Part shown: piece after piece, positions 25,478 through 34,843 of the stretch
Layout of the letters: every line of letters starts with the position of its first letter
Position numbering within the stretch: the first letter of the stretch is position 1
Assembly (NCBI RefSeq): GCF_003012705.1
Contig: NZ_PXYL01000019.1
Coordinates: forward strand, 28,967 to 92,966
DNA: 64,000 nucleotides
Reading direction: 5' to 3'
From: Pseudaminobacter soli (ex Li et al. 2025)
GTDB lineage: Bacteria; Pseudomonadota; Alphaproteobacteria; Rhizobiales; Rhizobiaceae
Notes under the pieces: model-generated
What the model saw: the letters and a program-made list of their open reading frames with translations, nothing else
The model's database searches: none
What the model was told of the DNA's origin: nothing
Translations under genes and position numbers: made by a program

Positions 25478-26251
25478 ATGGCTGCTCGCCGCCAATGGAC
25501 GAGCCGTCTGTGTGCGTCCGGGCTGCGCTGCGCGGCTCGGTGCACAGTTCTCCTTCTCCTTTCCGGCCTCTCCATCGCGAGCGTCATGCCGGCAATCACG
25601 ATGGCGCAGGACACACCCAGCGTGCGACCGCCGCTACGCGATCCCTACGCCGATCACATTGTGGAGGCATCGCGGCGCTTCGGCGTTCCGATCGCATGGA
25701 TCAGGGCGGTAATGCGCGCCGAAAGCGCAGGAGAGCCGCGCGCGGTTTCCTCTGCCGGGGCGATGGGCCTGCTGCAAATCATGCCTACGACCTGGGCCGA
25801 CTTGCGCGCTCGGCATGGCCTCGGCCAGGATCCCTACGATCCGCGTGACAACATCCTGGCGGGCACAGCCTATCTCCGCGAACTTCACAATCGTTACGGT
25901 TCTCCGGGTTTCCTGGCGGCCTACAATGCCGGCCCCGCTCGCTACGAGGAGTCTCTCGTCGGCCGCCGTCTGCCTGCCGAGACGCGCGCCTATGTCGCCC
26001 TGCTCGCTCCGGTCATCGACGGTTCCGCGAGCACGAACCCCGCCATTGTCGCCGACGTCCACCGATCGGCCTGGACACGGGCGCCGCTGTTTATCGCGGA
26101 GCCTAGCATCACTTCAGCCGCCGCTTCGATGCCGGCCGAACGACCTGCGAATGACGCCCTGGCTGTGACCACCGTGCGTGATGTCTCCGCGATCGCGCCG
26201 CAGTCGGACGGCTTGTTCGTGGCGCGCGCGACAGCCGGGGAACCGCGATGA
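25478..26251 (+). CDS. Lytic transglycosylase, VirB1-like
   Basis: 257 residues. N-terminal signal (~15-43, LLLLSGLSIASVMPAITMAQ). SLT domain ~55-185: catalytic Glu in MRAESAGEPRAVSSAGAMGL, then LLQIMPTTW and AYNAGPARYEES. Opens peptidoglycan for assembly of the transfer channel. Three bases after DUF736. The candidate oriT follows its stop. Confidence 0.88.
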   Translation: MAARRQWTSRLCASGLRCAARCTVLLLLSGLSIASVMPAITMAQDTPSVRPPLRDPYADHIVEASRRFGVPIAWIRAVMRAESAGEPRAVSSAGAMGLLQIMPTTWADLRARHGLGQDPYDPRDNILAGTAYLRELHNRYGSPGFLAAYNAGPARYEESLVGRRLPAETRAYVALLAPVIDGSASTNPAIVADVHRSAWTRAPLFIAEPSITSAAASMPAERPANDALAVTTVRDVSAIAPQSDGLFVARATAGEPR

Positions 26252-26316
26252 CGGCGCACGGCGGCGTTCGCAGGAAATCGCACACCAGCGCATCCAAGGG
26301 GGCGCTGAGGTGGGAG

Positions 26317-26477
26317 GCAGGCAACACGACCGAAGGAAGGCAGGATAAAAGGCCGCGAGGTGCGGCGTCGGTCGGTCGTGTTGTTTCAATAGGTTATGAG
26401 GCGATTTCGCGATGTGCGGGAATTCCTCGCACCTCGCGGCAATGCCGGTTTCTCATAGGTTTCCGACACTTGGCGCG
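26317..26477. other. Candidate origin of transfer (oriT-1)
   Basis: Non-coding region directly before the relaxase gene, where oriT lies in this class of element. It holds an imperfect inverted repeat centred on GAATTC at 26420-26425 (GTGCGGGAATTCCTCGCAC) flanked by CCGCGAGGTGCGG and CACCTCGCGG. Nearly the same sequence recurs at 46866-47010, again before a relaxase start; in that copy the arms GCGAGGTGC/GCACCTCGC are perfect. The nick site cannot be fixed by eye. Confidence 0.6.
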
Positions 26478-27680
26478 ATGTGCGGGGCATCGGCCGTGAC
26501 CGGCGACAACGATTTCCGCATCCGGCCAGGCCGCATCCGTTCGACGCGCGCCCAGGCCGCGCGTCCCTTCATCGCGCAGGCCCTTGCAGCGGCGAAGAAG
26601 GCCGGCGCTGGCGTCTCGCGCTCCGGCCGCATCGTGTCTGGCAACCGCTCTCGCTTCGGGCGCGGCCAGCGCGCGAGCATCCAGGCGAACCGGCTGCTCA
26701 CCGCCCGCTCGCGAGGCGCTGTGATCAAGGCGCGCGTCGTGCGTCAGATGGCACGCTCGGCGCCGCTTGCCACCCATCTCAACTACCTGCGCCGCGAGGG
26801 CGTGACCCGTGACGGACAGAAAGCCCATCTGTTCGGACCTGGCGGTGACGACGTCGACCCGAAGGCCTTCGTCGAGCGGTGCCAGGACGATCGCCACCAT
26901 TTCCGGTTCATCGTCTCTCCCGACGATGCCGTCGACATGTCCGACCTCAGATCCTTTGCCAGCGATCTTGTCACCCAGATGGAAAAGGATCTCGACACCC
27001 GGCTCGATTGGGTGGCCGTCGATCACTGGAACACCGAGCATCCCCATGTCCACCTGATCGTGCGCGGCGTTCGCGACGACGGGCAGGACCTCGTCATCTC
27101 GCGCGACTACATCAAGGAGGGGATGCGCGATCGAGCACGCGACCTCATCACGCAGGAATTAGGACCGCGCACCGATCTCGACATCCGGCGCAGCCTGGAA
27201 CGTCAGGTCGATGCCGAGCGCTTCACGCAGCTCGATCGCCAGCTCGTTCGCGACGGGCGCGAAGCTGGCATCAAATATGCGACCGTCTCGATGTCGGCGA
27301 GCGACCGGCAGCTCGTCACCGACGCTCGATCGCGCTGGCAGAACACGGTCGGCGGCCTGCAGGACGCCATGCGCGTGCAAGCCGGCGTCGTCGGCAACAT
27401 CGACACCAATCGCGCGCAGATGTCGGCACTTGTCGGACAGAGCCAGGGCGCGGCCGGCGCGTTGCAGGCCACGCAGGCGAGCAACCAGCTCCTCGCGCTT
27501 CAGGCCCAGCAGCTCGCCGATCTCACCGCCGTCGTCGCGGCGAACGGCCGGGCGCAGATGCTGACCGAAGCCGAGCGCGCGGCCGCGGCCGAACAGGGCC
27601 GTGAGCTGCGCCGCCGCTTCCTGACGCCGGGCGCGGGCTATCAGCCCGGCAGCGCCCGGATGTTCAACAACCGAAACTGA
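26478..27680 (+). CDS. Relaxase (DUF3363) N-terminus fused to TrbJ C-terminus
   Basis: 400 residues from ATG 26478 (ATG 26412 and GTG 26496 are alternatives). Residues ~1-265 are the DUF3363 relaxase catalytic part: FRIRPGRIRSTRAQAARPF, PLATHLNYLRREGVTRDG with the likely Tyr, and the metal His cluster DHWNTEHPHVHLIVRG. Near 27264-27290 the sequence switches in frame to the end of TrbJ (RWQNTVGGLQDAMRVQAG, NIDTNRAQMSALVGQSQG, ending GAGYQPGSARMFNNRN). A deletion therefore removed the relaxase C-terminus, traG, copG, trbB-E and the TrbJ start. The relaxase fold may still nick; TrbJ function is lost. Confidence 0.85.
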   Translation: MCGASAVTGDNDFRIRPGRIRSTRAQAARPFIAQALAAAKKAGAGVSRSGRIVSGNRSRFGRGQRASIQANRLLTARSRGAVIKARVVRQMARSAPLATHLNYLRREGVTRDGQKAHLFGPGGDDVDPKAFVERCQDDRHHFRFIVSPDDAVDMSDLRSFASDLVTQMEKDLDTRLDWVAVDHWNTEHPHVHLIVRGVRDDGQDLVISRDYIKEGMRDRARDLITQELGPRTDLDIRRSLERQVDAERFTQLDRQLVRDGREAGIKYATVSMSASDRQLVTDARSRWQNTVGGLQDAMRVQAGVVGNIDTNRAQMSALVGQSQGAAGALQATQASNQLLALQAQQLADLTAVVAANGRAQMLTEAERAAAAEQGRELRRRFLTPGAGYQPGSARMFNNRN

Positions 27681-27694
27681 ACGGGACGATCGCC

Positions 27695-28081
27695 ATGGAC
27701 GGCAAAATGCTCGCGCGGCTCGTCACCATCATCTTTGTGGGCGTCGCCATCACCGCTACCGTCATCGAGCTGACCCGGAAGGAGGGGCCGGAGGTTCACA
27801 CGCTGAGTCTCAGGCGGGACGGCGATGCCGATCCTCTGCAGCACCTGCTCCGTCGGTGTCGGGATATGGGCGAGGCTGCGACCGGTGACGCTGCCTGCCT
27901 CAAGGTCTGGGCTGCCAACCGCGACCGCTTCCTGCGCCAGAACGCGGAAGCGCTGCAGACGACGAGAGCACCGAATGCGACCCCGTCCGCGTGGTTCGAG
28001 CCGGCGCCCGAGCCGGTCCCGGTCAACAAGGAAACCGCTCCGGTCATGCAGCCAGAGCCCGCGCGTCCGGGGTCGCACTGA
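27695..28081 (+). CDS. TrbK-alt, putative entry exclusion protein
   Basis: 128 residues; one N-terminal membrane helix (~7-24), then ADPLQHLLRRCRDMGEAATG and CLKVWAANRDRFL, typical of the TrbK-alt family between trbJ and trbL, followed by a Pro-rich tail. Probably anchored in the inner membrane with a periplasmic domain. One base before trbL. Confidence 0.8.
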   Translation: MDGKMLARLVTIIFVGVAITATVIELTRKEGPEVHTLSLRRDGDADPLQHLLRRCRDMGEAATGDAACLKVWAANRDRFLRQNAEALQTTRAPNATPSAWFEPAPEPVPVNKETAPVMQPEPARPGSH

Positions 28082-28082
28082 C

Positions 28083-29429
28083 ATGGGCGGCACCGGCGTC
28101 ATCGACAATTTCCTGGGCGTCTTCACCCGCTACATCGATTCAGGCTTTGGCCTGCTCAGCGGGGACGTCGCGTTCATCGCCACGTCGCTCATCGTCATCG
28201 ATGTGACGCTGGCCGCCCTGTTCTGGAGCTGGGGCGCCGATGACGACATCATCGCCCGCCTCGTGAAGAAAACGTTGTTCGTCGGCGTCTTCGCCTATCT
28301 GATCTCCAACTGGAACCATCTCGCCCGCATTGTCTTCGAGAGCTTCGCAGGGCTCGGATTGAAAGCTTCTGGCACAGGCTTCTCCGTCACGGATCTCTTG
28401 CGTCCCGGCAAGGTGGCGCAGACCGGCCTCGATGCCGGACGGCCGCTGCTCGAATCCATCACCGACCTCATGGGCTGGGTCGCCTTCTTTGAAAATTTCA
28501 TCCAGATCGCGTGTCTTTTGTTCGCCTGGGCGCTGATCCTGCTCGCCTTCTTCATCCTGGCGGTCCAGCTCTTCGTCACGCTGATCGAGTTCAAGCTGGC
28601 GACGCTCGCCGGCTTCGTGCTGATCCCGTTCGGCCTGTTTGGCAAGTCGGCCTTCATGGCCGAGCGCGTGCTCGGCAATGTCATCTCCTCCGGCATCAAG
28701 GTGCTGGTGCTCGCCGTCATTATCGGCATCGGCTCGACCTTGTTTTCCGAGTTCACGCAAGGTTTCGGTGGCCAGACGCCGACCATCGATGACGCCATGG
28801 CGATCGTGCTCGCCGCGCTTTCCCTGCTCGGCCTCGGCATCTTCGGACCCGGCATCGCGAATGGCCTCGTCTCCGGCGGCCCGCAGCTTGGCGCCGGCGC
28901 CGCTGTCGGCACGGGTCTTGCCGCCGGCGGCATGATCGCGGCCGGTGCCGCAACTGCCGGTGCTGTTGCCTCCGGCGGCGCGGCGCTGGCCAATGGCGCT
29001 GGCGCAGCCGCTCGTGGCGGCGCGGCCGTCGCGGGTGGAGCGTCCACTGCCTACAGCCTCGGTGCTGCCGGTCAGTCCGGCGCTTCCGCCGTTGCGTCGG
29101 GCATCGGCAATGTCGCGAGCACCGGGGCGCGGGCAGCCACCTCGCCCTTGAAGCGCGCCGCGATGAGCGCGGCCGACAGCCTGAAGTCCAGCTTCGAGGC
29201 GGGTTCACGCGCTGCGACCGAGATCTCCGACGGCACAATGCGCGACGGCGGAGCAACTCAAAGCGCGCCATCCGCCTCGGCGCCCGCCGCAGCAGGCCCG
29301 CCAGCCTGGGCCAAGCGCATGAAACGCTCGCAGCAACTCACCCACGGCGTCCAGGCCGCAGCTCACGCCGTAAAATCCGGCGACAGCCACGGCGGCGGCT
29401 CTTCCGTCAATGTCTCCGAAAGCAATTGA
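28083..29429 (+). CDS. trbL: TrbL, inner-membrane conjugation protein
   Basis: 448 residues. The first ~260 residues hold six or more membrane helices (GGTGVIDNFLGVFTRYIDSG, FIQIACLLFAWALILLAFFI, LIEFKLATLAGFVLIPFGLF, each TrbL-typical). The rest is Ala/Gly-rich and low in complexity, as usual for the tail of TrbL/VirB6. It is a core part of the mating pore at the inner membrane. Start ATG 28083 one base after trbK; trbF begins 2 bases after its stop. Confidence 0.9.
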   Translation: MGGTGVIDNFLGVFTRYIDSGFGLLSGDVAFIATSLIVIDVTLAALFWSWGADDDIIARLVKKTLFVGVFAYLISNWNHLARIVFESFAGLGLKASGTGFSVTDLLRPGKVAQTGLDAGRPLLESITDLMGWVAFFENFIQIACLLFAWALILLAFFILAVQLFVTLIEFKLATLAGFVLIPFGLFGKSAFMAERVLGNVISSGIKVLVLAVIIGIGSTLFSEFTQGFGGQTPTIDDAMAIVLAALSLLGLGIFGPGIANGLVSGGPQLGAGAAVGTGLAAGGMIAAGAATAGAVASGGAALANGAGAAARGGAAVAGGASTAYSLGAAGQSGASAVASGIGNVASTGARAATSPLKRAAMSAADSLKSSFEAGSRAATEISDGTMRDGGATQSAPSASAPAAAGPPAWAKRMKRSQQLTHGVQAAAHAVKSGDSHGGGSSVNVSESN

Positions 29430-29431
29430 CC

Positions 29432-30117
29432 ATGAACGTCTTCAAAAGACCATCAACCCACTACGGAAAAACTCCACAGCCCGAGACGCCGTACCAACGT
29501 GCCGCGCAGGTCTGGGACGATCGCATCGGCTCCGCGCGCGTGCAGGCCCGCAACTGGCGTTACATGGCGTTCGGCTGCCTGGCTCTGTCCGCCGGCCTGG
29601 CGGGTGGCCTCGTCTGGCAATCCGCCAGCGGTACCATCGTCCCCTGGGTCGTGCAGGTCGACAAACTCGGCCAGGCGCAGGCGATTGCGCCGGCCGTAGC
29701 CGACTACCGGCCGTCCGACCCGCAGATCGCCTTCCACCTCGCGCGCTTCATCGAGCAGGTCCGCTCGATCCCGGCCGACGCGATCATCGTGCGGCAGAAC
29801 TGGCTGCGCGCCTATGACTTCACCACGCAGGCCGGTGCGCTTGCCCTCAACGACTATGCGCGCGCCAACGACCCCTTCACCAAGGTCGGCAAGCAGCAGG
29901 TCGCCGTCGAGGTGTCGAGCGTCATCCGGGCCTCGCCGGACTCGTTTCGAATTGCCTGGACCGAGCGCCGCTACCAGGACGGCTCGCTTACCGCGACCGA
30001 GCGCTGGTCCGCCATCCTCACCATCGTCGTGCAAACGCCGCGCGACGCCGAAAAGCTTCGGGCCAATCCGCTCGGAATCTACGTCAACGCCATCAACTGG
30101 TCGAAGGAGCTGGGACA

Positions 30118-30121
<4 letters not shown>
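29432..30121 (+). CDS. trbF: TrbF, VirB8-like conjugation protein
   Basis: 229 residues from ATG 29432 (a TTG 6 bases upstream is in frame). Cytosolic N-terminus with TPYQRAAQVWDDRIGSARVQ, one membrane helix (~48-66), then a periplasmic VirB8-like domain with VPWVVQVDKLGQ and RQNWLRAYDFTTQ. Bridges inner-membrane and periplasmic parts of the pore. Its stop overlaps the trbG start (ATGA). Confidence 0.9.
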
Positions 30122-31139
<1,018 letters not shown>

Positions 31140-31143
<4 letters not shown>

Positions 31144-32360
31144 GCGAGGTCGAGACCGGAAAGGAAAAGGAGCCGGAGCCGTCCGGCGACGCCGGGGCCC
31201 TGCCGCTGACCGGCGTGCCCGCTGCACCGATGCGTCTGCGACCCGAACCGCCGCGCGTCACCAGGTTGTCCCGCAAGGTTCTGGTCGGTCTTGGTCTGGT
31301 TGCAAGCGTTGGGATCGGCGGCGCGTTGGTCTACGCATTGCAAATCCAGGGCGGACGCCAGGGCAATGAGGAGCTTTACGCGACCGATAACCGTGCGACG
31401 CCAGATGGCCTGAACAGTCTTCCCCGCGACTACACCGGGCCGGTGCTCGGCCCACCATTGCCCGGTGATCTGGGCCGGCCGATCCTCAACGCGCAGAGCG
31501 CCGCGCCGCCGCCGGCGATCGCTGCGCCCGATCCAGGCATCAGTGCAGAGGATCAACGGCGACTTCAAGAGCTCGAGTCGGCGCGGACAGCTCGACTGTT
31601 CGCCTCGACCGAGACGCGCAGTTCGACGCCGCAACCGACGGCGGCCGTCACGACCGACACTGTCCCCACGCCCAATCTCGCGAATCTTGGCCTCGCACCC
31701 GAGGCGGCAACGCCGACCGCCCAGGACCGCCAGCTCGCCTTCCTGAACCAGACGCCGGACAAGCGCACGGCCTCACCCGATCGCGTGACCGCGCCAGAAT
31801 CGACCAATGTGCTGCAGGCCGGCGCGGTGATCGCTGCGGCGCTCATCACTGGTATCCGTTCCGATCTGCCCGGTCAGATCACCGCCCAGGTCACAGAAAA
31901 CATCTATGACAGCCCCACGGGCAAGATCCTGCTCATTCCGCAGGGGACGCGCATTATCGGCCAGTACGACAATAGCGTTGGCTTCGGGCAACGCCGTGTC
32001 TTGCTGGTCTGGAATAGACTGATCTTCCCGAATGGCCGCTCGATTGTGTTGGAGCGCCAGCCGGGCGCGGATGCCGAGGGTTACGCAGGCCTTGAGGACG
32101 GCGTTGATTATCACTGGTGGGATCTCGCCGGGGCTGCCGCCCTTTCCACTCTGCTCGGTGTCGGCACCGCACTCGCCGCAGACGACAACGACCGCTTGAT
32201 CAGGGCAATTCGCGGCGGCGCGCAGGACACCATCAACCAGGCCGGCCAACAGATCGTCCAACGCCAATTGCAGATCGCACCGACCCTGACGATCAGGCCC
32301 GGCTTCCTCGTGCGCGTCGTCGTCACGCGCGATCTTGTGCTCGAGCCCTATGGAGGTTGA
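31140..32360 (+). CDS. trbI: TrbI, VirB10-like conjugation protein
   Basis: 406 residues. Short cytosolic start, membrane helix (~45-65), Pro/Ala-rich periplasmic stretch, then the VirB10 domain from ~225 (VLQAGAVIAAALITGIRSDL, TGKILLIPQGTRIIGQYDNS, VDYHWWDLAGAAALSTLLGV) to the end RPGFLVRVVVTRDLVLEPY. Spans both membranes in the pore. One base before the DUF2274 gene. Confidence 0.92.
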
Positions 32361-32361
32361 C

Positions 32362-32598
32362 ATGGCGAAGCTGAAACTTGGTCCGATCGCGGACGACAAG
32401 CCGGTGAAAGTGACGCTGGACCTTCCCGCCAGCCTTCATCGTGACCTGACCCTCTATTCTGAAATCCTGGCACGAGAGTCCGGTCGACCGACCGACCCCG
32501 TGCGATTGATCGTCCCGATGCTGGAGAAGTTCATCGCCACGGATCGAGGCTTCGCGAAGGCCAAGAATGCCGCGGACGGTGGGCGTTCCGGTGGCTGA
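32362..32598 (+). CDS. DUF2274 small DNA-binding-like protein
   Basis: 78 residues from ATG 32362 (MAKLKLGPIADDKPVKVTL). Looks like a ribbon-helix-helix-type small protein (VTLDLPASLHRDLTLYSEIL). DUF2274 is the standard last gene of this trb operon; a regulatory role is likely but unproven. Confidence 0.82.
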   Translation: MAKLKLGPIADDKPVKVTLDLPASLHRDLTLYSEILARESGRPTDPVRLIVPMLEKFIATDRGFAKAKNAADGGRSGG

Positions 32599-32870
32599 TA
32601 GCTCTTATGCCCGGAAACTCCGCGGAACGCGACCTCACTGCGGGCCGGGCACCCGACCTATGTCTAGCCGGAACTAGCCGAACCCCCTACCCGACCACGA
32701 CGGCCCTTCCCGGTGCCCATCCCGCGGCGCATGTTCACCCATGCGGGAGCGTGAGCCACCAATGATGGGCGAACCCGACGGTGACGCTGAGTGAGGGCCT
32801 CACTCCAAGGGTTTCACGCGCTCGACCAGCATTAGCCGCCCGGCGCTTGTACCGTTCAGAGGAGGATTTT

Positions 32871-33110
32871 ATGTCAGCCACCAAATTCCTGACTGCGGAG
32901 GAAGTATCGGAGCGCTATCGCGGCGGAGTATCGTTAGGAACGCTTCGGAATTGGCGCGCCATGAAGATTGGGCCTTCCTTCGTAAAGGTCGGCAAAGCCG
33001 TGCTTTACCCGATCGACGAACTTGAAGCTTGGGACGAAAAGAACAGGGTTCGTTGTCGTGCGTCAGCGCGGCTACCGGTGCGGCAAGGCGACCGACGCCA
33101 TCCCGGATGA
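32871..33110 (+). CDS. AlpA/excisionase-type HTH protein, C-terminus altered
   Basis: About 79 residues from ATG 32871 with a GAGGAGG ribosome site. Residues 5-55 are a winged-helix excisionase-like domain (FLTAEEVSERYRGGVSLGTLRNWRAMKIGP, VLYPIDELEAWDEKN). The last ~24 residues are Arg-rich and look like frameshifted sequence. In rhizobial elements such proteins control excision or transfer genes. Confidence 0.72.
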   Translation: MSATKFLTAEEVSERYRGGVSLGTLRNWRAMKIGPSFVKVGKAVLYPIDELEAWDEKNRVRCRASARLPVRQGDRRHPG

Positions 33111-33348
33111 CTGGAACTCATCGCCCAACAAGCGTGGTGATCGTCACCTGCGACGACCGCGCCGAGTATGTGCGCTATCGGCTGACCATCAATCGCGGGG
33201 GCACGTCGGCCACGATCGAAGAGCTGTGACGGTCGCCACCGATCCCAAGTCTGGCGACCACCGCCTGAAATCGCCGGGTTTCCGCAAGGTTGCCCGGCGC
33301 TTTGCTTTTCGCGGGCACCTATCGGGCAGGTTCATCGCCTCGTGGGGT

Positions 33349-33675
33349 CTATTCGCCCCCTTCGGTCTTCCTTTTTTCCGCCAGCAGGATCTGCGCTGCC
33401 TCGATGACGGCTATAGCCTCTAGGATTGTCTCCTCAAATTCGGTGTCCGAGAAATCATCTACAAAGCCCGCTGCTTCGTTTAGGAAATAAACGACGTCCT
33501 CCTGGTTTGCGGTGCCGTTTGCCGGCGTCTCGGAAGGGCTGATCTCGTCCCGGTAGTCGCGGATAGTCGCGGCGGCGCGCTGCAATAGATGTGCGCGCGC
33601 CGCCATGGTGAGTTTGGGCACCTCGTTGGCGGCTCGCATAAGCTCCAAGATGAACGTGGCAGTATGATCGCTCAT
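33349..33675 (-). CDS. 108-residue acidic helical protein, family A copy 1
   Basis: Starts MSDHTATFILELMRAANEV at 33675. Helical, acidic, no signal; contains LTMAARAHLLQRAAATIRDYRDEI and EDVVYFLNEAAGFVDDFSDTE. Two more copies lie at 42822-43061 (truncated) and 50285-50611 (complete). All three share the DNA just upstream (GCAGGCATCCTGATCGGCGG and on to the start), so leader and gene were copied together. No known family recognised. Confidence 0.7.
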   Translation of the reverse strand: MSDHTATFILELMRAANEVPKLTMAARAHLLQRAAATIRDYRDEISPSETPANGTANQEDVVYFLNEAAGFVDDFSDTEFEETILEAIAVIEAAQILLAEKRKTEGGE

Positions 33676-33727
33676 AACCCGATCTAAGCCGCCGATCAGG
33701 ATGCCTGCAACCGTAAATACCGGCCAG

Positions 33728-33895
33728 CGCCTCCTCGCCGGCGTCGCGCAGACAGGCGGTGAACAAGCTGATCGCGTGAATAGGCTGGCGCAGGTAGTGG
33801 CTGGCTTGTGCCAGGAACCTCGATTTCGACAGGCTTGCCTCTTGTGCCTCGTGGTAGGACTTATGCAGCTGGGCAAGCAGGACGTAGATAGACAT
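33728..33895 (-). pseudogene. Histidine kinase fragment
   Basis: The frame reads EASLSKSRFLAQASHYLRQP and then IHAISLFTACLRDAGEEA: the HisKA dimer/phosphoacceptor helix of hybrid kinases (His in ASHxLRQP). It is cut off where the family A leader begins, and no kinase ATPase domain remains. Confidence 0.65.
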
Positions 33896-34049
33896 CTGCC
33901 CCAAACACTCTCTCAGGCGTCCGGTTGGAAGGTGCGGACGTCCCTCTTGAAATTCGGAAAACTCAGAAACATATCGTGGCTGTGTCCGGCCGCTGTCGGT
34001 CGGGGACGACCCTAAACACCAACAATCGTTCAATTGATTGGAGGATATG

Positions 34050-34349
34050 ATGAGCGACAGAATGTTCGACAGCCCCGTTTTTGTGAAGAGCGGGAAAAAC
34101 CTGGTTCAAGAAATCGCCAGCCTGGAAGATGCTCTGGAATTTCTCTACGAATGGCCGAAGTGGCGGCGTGGAACGATCTACGTAACCGCGCTGAAAGCCT
34201 GCCAGCGGGCGTTTGATAGCGACTACCCGTTGAGTGCGGCGCGCGATGCGTTCGTCAGGTTTGCCAAGGAGAAGGGTATCTTCGAAGACGTGTCCATGCC
34301 CTTGCCTTGGATGGTAACGTCCAGTGGCCGCAGCGGAATGCCGGCCTGA
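34050..34349 (+). CDS. DUF982 protein
   Basis: 99 residues from ATG 34050 (GGAGG five bases upstream; ATG 34047 also in frame). FDSPVFVKSGKNLVQEIASL, then EDALEFLYEWPKWRRGTIYV, then ALKACQRAFDSDYPLSAARDAF (read in parts) are the DUF982 signatures. Rhizobial genomes carry many copies; function unknown. Confidence 0.82.
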   Translation: MSDRMFDSPVFVKSGKNLVQEIASLEDALEFLYEWPKWRRGTIYVTALKACQRAFDSDYPLSAARDAFVRFAKEKGIFEDVSMPLPWMVTSSGRSGMPA

Positions 34350-34843
34350 AATAGCTTTCTGAACGGGGACGGCTGCCTCATGCCGTCACCTTCGTCGTCC
34401 GCGAGACGGAGCGGTCGCGCGCATGGGCAACGGCCGCGTTCTTGACACTCGGAGACCATGGATATGCGTGATGGCGCGAAATTCAGTCCATCTCCGCAGA
34501 CACGCGATCTCGCCGAAACTGATCCTGAGTGCACGAGAGGCCGAACACGCGACGGGTTTTCAGGAGCCGAGACCAAACGACCGGTTCAGTTTTGGCCCGG
34601 GGTATGCTTCTGCTCTTCCGGGTGCACTGGACGGGCATCAGCAATGTGTGCCCGATGGATGACGGGATATCGACTGTGGGTGTCGAATGCGGAGTTCTCT
34701 GCTGCGTTGGGCATCCTTCGCTATGCTCGAGCAGCGTACTTGGGGACCGAGAAGGTTCAAGGCCGGCGCAAGCGCCGAACATGAGCCGTGCGCGCCGCCC
34801 ATTTCCCGGCAAAAATCTTAACCCATGGCCAAAAGGCGCGTAC
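34350..34843. other. Gene-free stretch before htpG
   Basis: No convincing gene. Frames here lack ribosome sites and family resemblance. Confidence 0.5.

Noticed and set aside
26248..26499. Open frame overlapping the transglycosylase stop by ATGA
   Set aside because: It runs through the candidate oriT and into the relaxase start; composition is not protein-like.
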